64,000 nt of DNA from Trichaptum fuscoviolaceum. Lineage: Eukaryota > Basidiomycota > Agaricomycetes > Hymenochaetales > Trichaptaceae. The translations under genes and the position numbers were made by a program. The notes under the pieces are model-generated. The model ran no database searches. It was not told the origin of the DNA and saw only the letters and a list, made by a program, of their open reading frames with translations. Below are positions 61,048 through 64,000 of this stretch, piece by piece; the stretch's first letter is position 1, and each line of letters starts with the position of its first letter. The stretch is taken from NCBI GenBank assembly GCA_910574455.1, contig CAJSYZ010000001.1:1719424-1783423 (forward strand). The letters run 5' to 3'.

Positions 61048-63599
61048 ATGTATATTTCTTACGATGCACGATCCGCAGACGACAACAAGAAACGCAAACG
61101 AAACGATCTGGACGACTCGTTTGACGCCATGGCTTCCTACTCTCGTTCGACTACCACTTCAACCATGTTCCTTAACCCACCTCCTGCGCCTTCCCGCAGA
61201 CCCAGTCAGAGGCTCAATAGGCCACACAATGAGCTTGATGATTTTCTATCATCTGACCTCGAGTTGTCCTTCGCTTCAACCATGTCTCTGAACTCGCCTC
61301 CTCCGTCGCCACCGACGACAGCACGCGCCACATCTGGTTTCACACTTGGGCCCAGTGAACACAACTGCTCCCCAATGGCCATGGATATCTCACCTGCACC
61401 CCCGCGGACGATATTTGACGATGTGAAGGGAAAGATTCAAACGCGGCCTCGTTCTCGGACGTTTGGGCGCGAGTTGAGCAATGTGGCAACGCCGTTTGCG
61501 AATGACAGTCAGGTCGGGTCGACGAAGAGTGGAAGTGGAAAGCGACTTCAACGCGCTGCACTGCCCTCTGAGTGGATGAACTCCTTTTCGCAGTCTAAGG
61601 ACGAACTCGTGAGTGACATTTAGATTAAGTCCAGTTCAGCTCTCAATGTCTTTCTCCGGTGTTTTGAACGAAACTATCCGTTTCTCTGTTTTAGCCTCAG
61701 CCTCTATTTCAATCTGCTGATGCCTCAGATGCGATGGATGTCGACAGCATTCTCCCTCCATCTCTTACATTCGGAAAGCAAGTAAATGAAGCTCCTTCCT
61801 CCCCGGCTCCTCTCTCTGCTGCACCGACCGTGACAGGGTTCTCTAACCTTTTCTTTGATGCCATGTCGCCTGAACCGGCACCTGTACGACCCCTCAAGCG
61901 TAGATCAGTTTCTCCCGAAGGCTCTCCCCGTCAAGCTAGTGCCTATCGTCACAGACATAGCAATGAAGGTGAATCAATCTATGTCCAAGAACAATCCTCC
62001 TCTCCTGCACCCCCTTCGTCACCTTCTGCTCGGAAGTTCGAACGCTTCGCAAGCACTGGAGGAGGCCTCTTCCGGAAACCTAGCAAGCCTCTCCTGACTG
62101 GCATAGCAGGAAACTCCGCTGCGAACAAGCGTGCCAGGCGTCCTACTATCTCTACGCTCGTGAGCAATGGACTTCAGTCTGCTTATCCCATCATGGACTC
62201 TAAGAAGGACGACGAGGAAGACTTTACTATTCTTCCGCCTCCCAGGCGAGCGTTCTCAGCGATGATCGCTGTTGCTCCTTCATCTGATGACAACCAGTCT
62301 GAGGGACCAGAAATGTCTTCCCCTGCTGCTCAAGCTTATGCAAAGCGTCAATCAATGCGGACTATCCGCAGACGCGACGGTACCGAGGACTTCCGACCTC
62401 TGACCGGAGCAGGTATGATTCGAGAGCGTGAAATGAGTCCCGCAGTCCATTCTCCTCTTAGGAAGGCTGTTGGAAATTCTAACTCAGAAAGTCCGAGCTC
62501 GCGCTGGATCAAGAATGCCGGGCTACCTGGATTCGGTGATAATGAAGCACATGGCAAGATCCTTCCTTGCGAAAAAGTCTCAGAAGATGGACTGATGCGC
62601 ATCAACGTTCAGACTGTAAGTCCGCTATCTACTCCTCTGTCGATTATTTGTAACTCTCCTTGAATAGATGGATGACCTACTGAAAGGCAAGTTTGACCAC
62701 AAGATAGCATCGTATCACGTCATCGATTGCCGCTTCGACTATGAGTACGAAGGTGGACACATTAAAGGGGCTGTCAATATCAATACGACGAATGAGATTG
62801 AAGAATTCCTCTTGGGCGAGAAGGCACTCAAGCCTTCTCCTAGCTGCAGCGGAGACAATGCGAAAAAGACTATCTTAATCTTCCACTGCGAATTTAGCGC
62901 TAAACGTGCTCCTACTTTGTACGTTGCCTTACCGAACGCCGGGAGCCACATCTGAAAGTTTGTTCTCTTTTTGTTTACAGCGCGAAGCATCTTCGTTCAA
63001 GGGACCGAGCGATGAATAACCACGTATATCCTCGCATTCATTACCCTGAGGTGTATATCCTTAGGGGTGGATATAGTCAATACTTCAACGATTCAGCACG
63101 ATTCTGCGAACCGCGTGGTTATGTCCGCATGGATGACCCGCATTACGCTCGTGACTGTCGCGAGGACCTTGGTCAGTTCCGCACGAAGACGCGTTTCGCA
63201 AGGACCAGAAGCTATGCTTATGGTGAGACCTCGAGATCAGTGCCCACATCTCAGCAGAATCAGTCATCGCAAAATCATCGCAATACAGCACCCAGTGGTG
63301 GGGGCGGTGTTACATCCCTTTTCGCAGCTGCGAATGCAGCACGCACGCGTCGTGCTGGCACTGTTGGCGAAAGTTCGGCCCCAGGGCTTTCAACGTTAGC
63401 TGAAGACATATTGGCTAATACTACTGGCAGTGACGATAGTTGTATTGGTGGTGTTGATGGAAGTCCATGCCCTCCTCCGACTGCTAAGGTAACTGCATCC
63501 GGGACAATGGCAATGGCAATGCTCAACGCTAGGAGGAATAGCGCAAGCTCGGGACGTGGACCTTTACAAAGAGCGCAGACGTTTGGACAATGCCGCTGA
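61048..63599 (+). CDS. CDC25: CDC25-type dual-specificity phosphatase (mitotic inducer)
   Basis: CDC25 removes inhibitory phosphates from the cyclin-dependent kinase to trigger mitosis. The start is ATG 61048 (MYISYDARSADDNKKRKR). Four exons: 61048-61609, 61695-62618, 62669 to about 62,920, and about 62,982-63599, with all phases consistent; roughly 790 residues. The long N-terminus is disordered and rich in Ser-Pro/Thr-Pro sites, likely regulatory phosphosites. The rhodanese-type catalytic domain has YHVIDCRFDYEYEGGHIKGA, then the active site HCEFSAKRAP (C-x5-R loop), followed by HYPEVYILRGGYSQYF and ARFCEPRGYVRMDD. The C-terminal Gly/Ser-rich tail (63,250-63,599) is disordered. Confidence 0.95.
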
Positions 63600-64000
63600 G
63601 CTATTTGTCAGTGCATTCGATGCTAGTTCATTTCAGAACCAGCCCTTTTCGAGTACCCAAACTTTCAACGAATTACTTTGATTTCAGACAAATCAAGAAC
63701 GAAGAACAACACCTAACAGACTGAAGAAACTAAACATCTCAACATACGCCCGTATTCATCAATCTCTCTATGCTTTTTTGACGACATCCAGGCCTACCCG
63801 AACTCATGGCGTATGCTGTCTGCCATGCTCGTCCACTCATTTGACCCCGCCGCTCTCTTGTATAACGTCACTTTCGACGCAACCCGACGATGTATCTATG
63901 AATATGCCACTTTCGCTGAGGCGCCGACGGTTCCTTGACTTGATCGTCGAACGCGTTGGCCTTCAGCTCCTCACGGACTACCCACCTACTTATACGGACA
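63600..64000. other. Right edge, 3' flank of CDC25
   Basis: No gene is supported; probably 3' untranslated sequence and intergenic DNA. Confidence 0.4.

Overview
The window is fungal nuclear DNA, almost certainly from an agaricomycete basidiomycete. Genes are dense and broken by many 50-70 nt GT-AG introns. The recognisable proteins are fungal (PAN2, MOT1, SHR3, CDC25, RTA1-like, TSR3), and the transposons are of kinds common in mushroom-forming fungi.

Positions 1 to about 21,640 are an accessory, transposon-built block. Its core is a Plavaka (KDZ/CACTA-like) transposase gene on the minus strand (12,059-16,146) that keeps a recognisable DDE triad. Three further intron-containing genes appear to travel with it: a minus-strand coiled-coil protein (2,743-5,870), a divergently read plus-strand protein (7,808-11,288), and a plus-strand gene (16,625-20,996) with a charged coiled coil, a run of very short phase-0 exons and a DUF6532-like C-terminal half. 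The spaces between these genes, some introns and parts of the exons are filled with four families of short palindromic motifs that I do not see at this density elsewhere in the window. Two almost identical 1.65-kb hAT-type non-autonomous elements sit in this block in opposite orientation, each with its own perfect 8-bp target duplication. The second one splits exon 1 of the 7,808-11,288 gene. A separate 385-bp inverted-repeat element lies in the divergent spacer.

From 21,692 to the right end the DNA is ordinary conserved chromosome: CIA2-like Fe-S targeting factor (+), PAN2 deadenylase (-), TBC1D5-like Rab GAP (+), SDH1 (+), RBM17/SPF45-like splicing factor (+), mitochondrial ribosomal protein mL41 (-), TSR3 (+), a JMJD5-like JmjC protein (-), MOT1 (+), a secreted/anchored Ser-rich membrane protein (-), an unrecognised plus-strand gene, an unrecognised minus-strand gene, a mitochondrial RsfS-family factor (-), a truncated and an intact RTA1-like membrane protein (-,-), SHR3 (+), an EI24-family membrane protein (-) and CDC25 (+). 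These genes are individually regulated housekeeping genes. Several are arranged head to head with short shared upstream regions.

The strongest candidate for something undescribed is the left block: a multi-gene Plavaka-type element with unexplained cargo proteins and a palindromic motif landscape that extends into its own introns and coding sequence.
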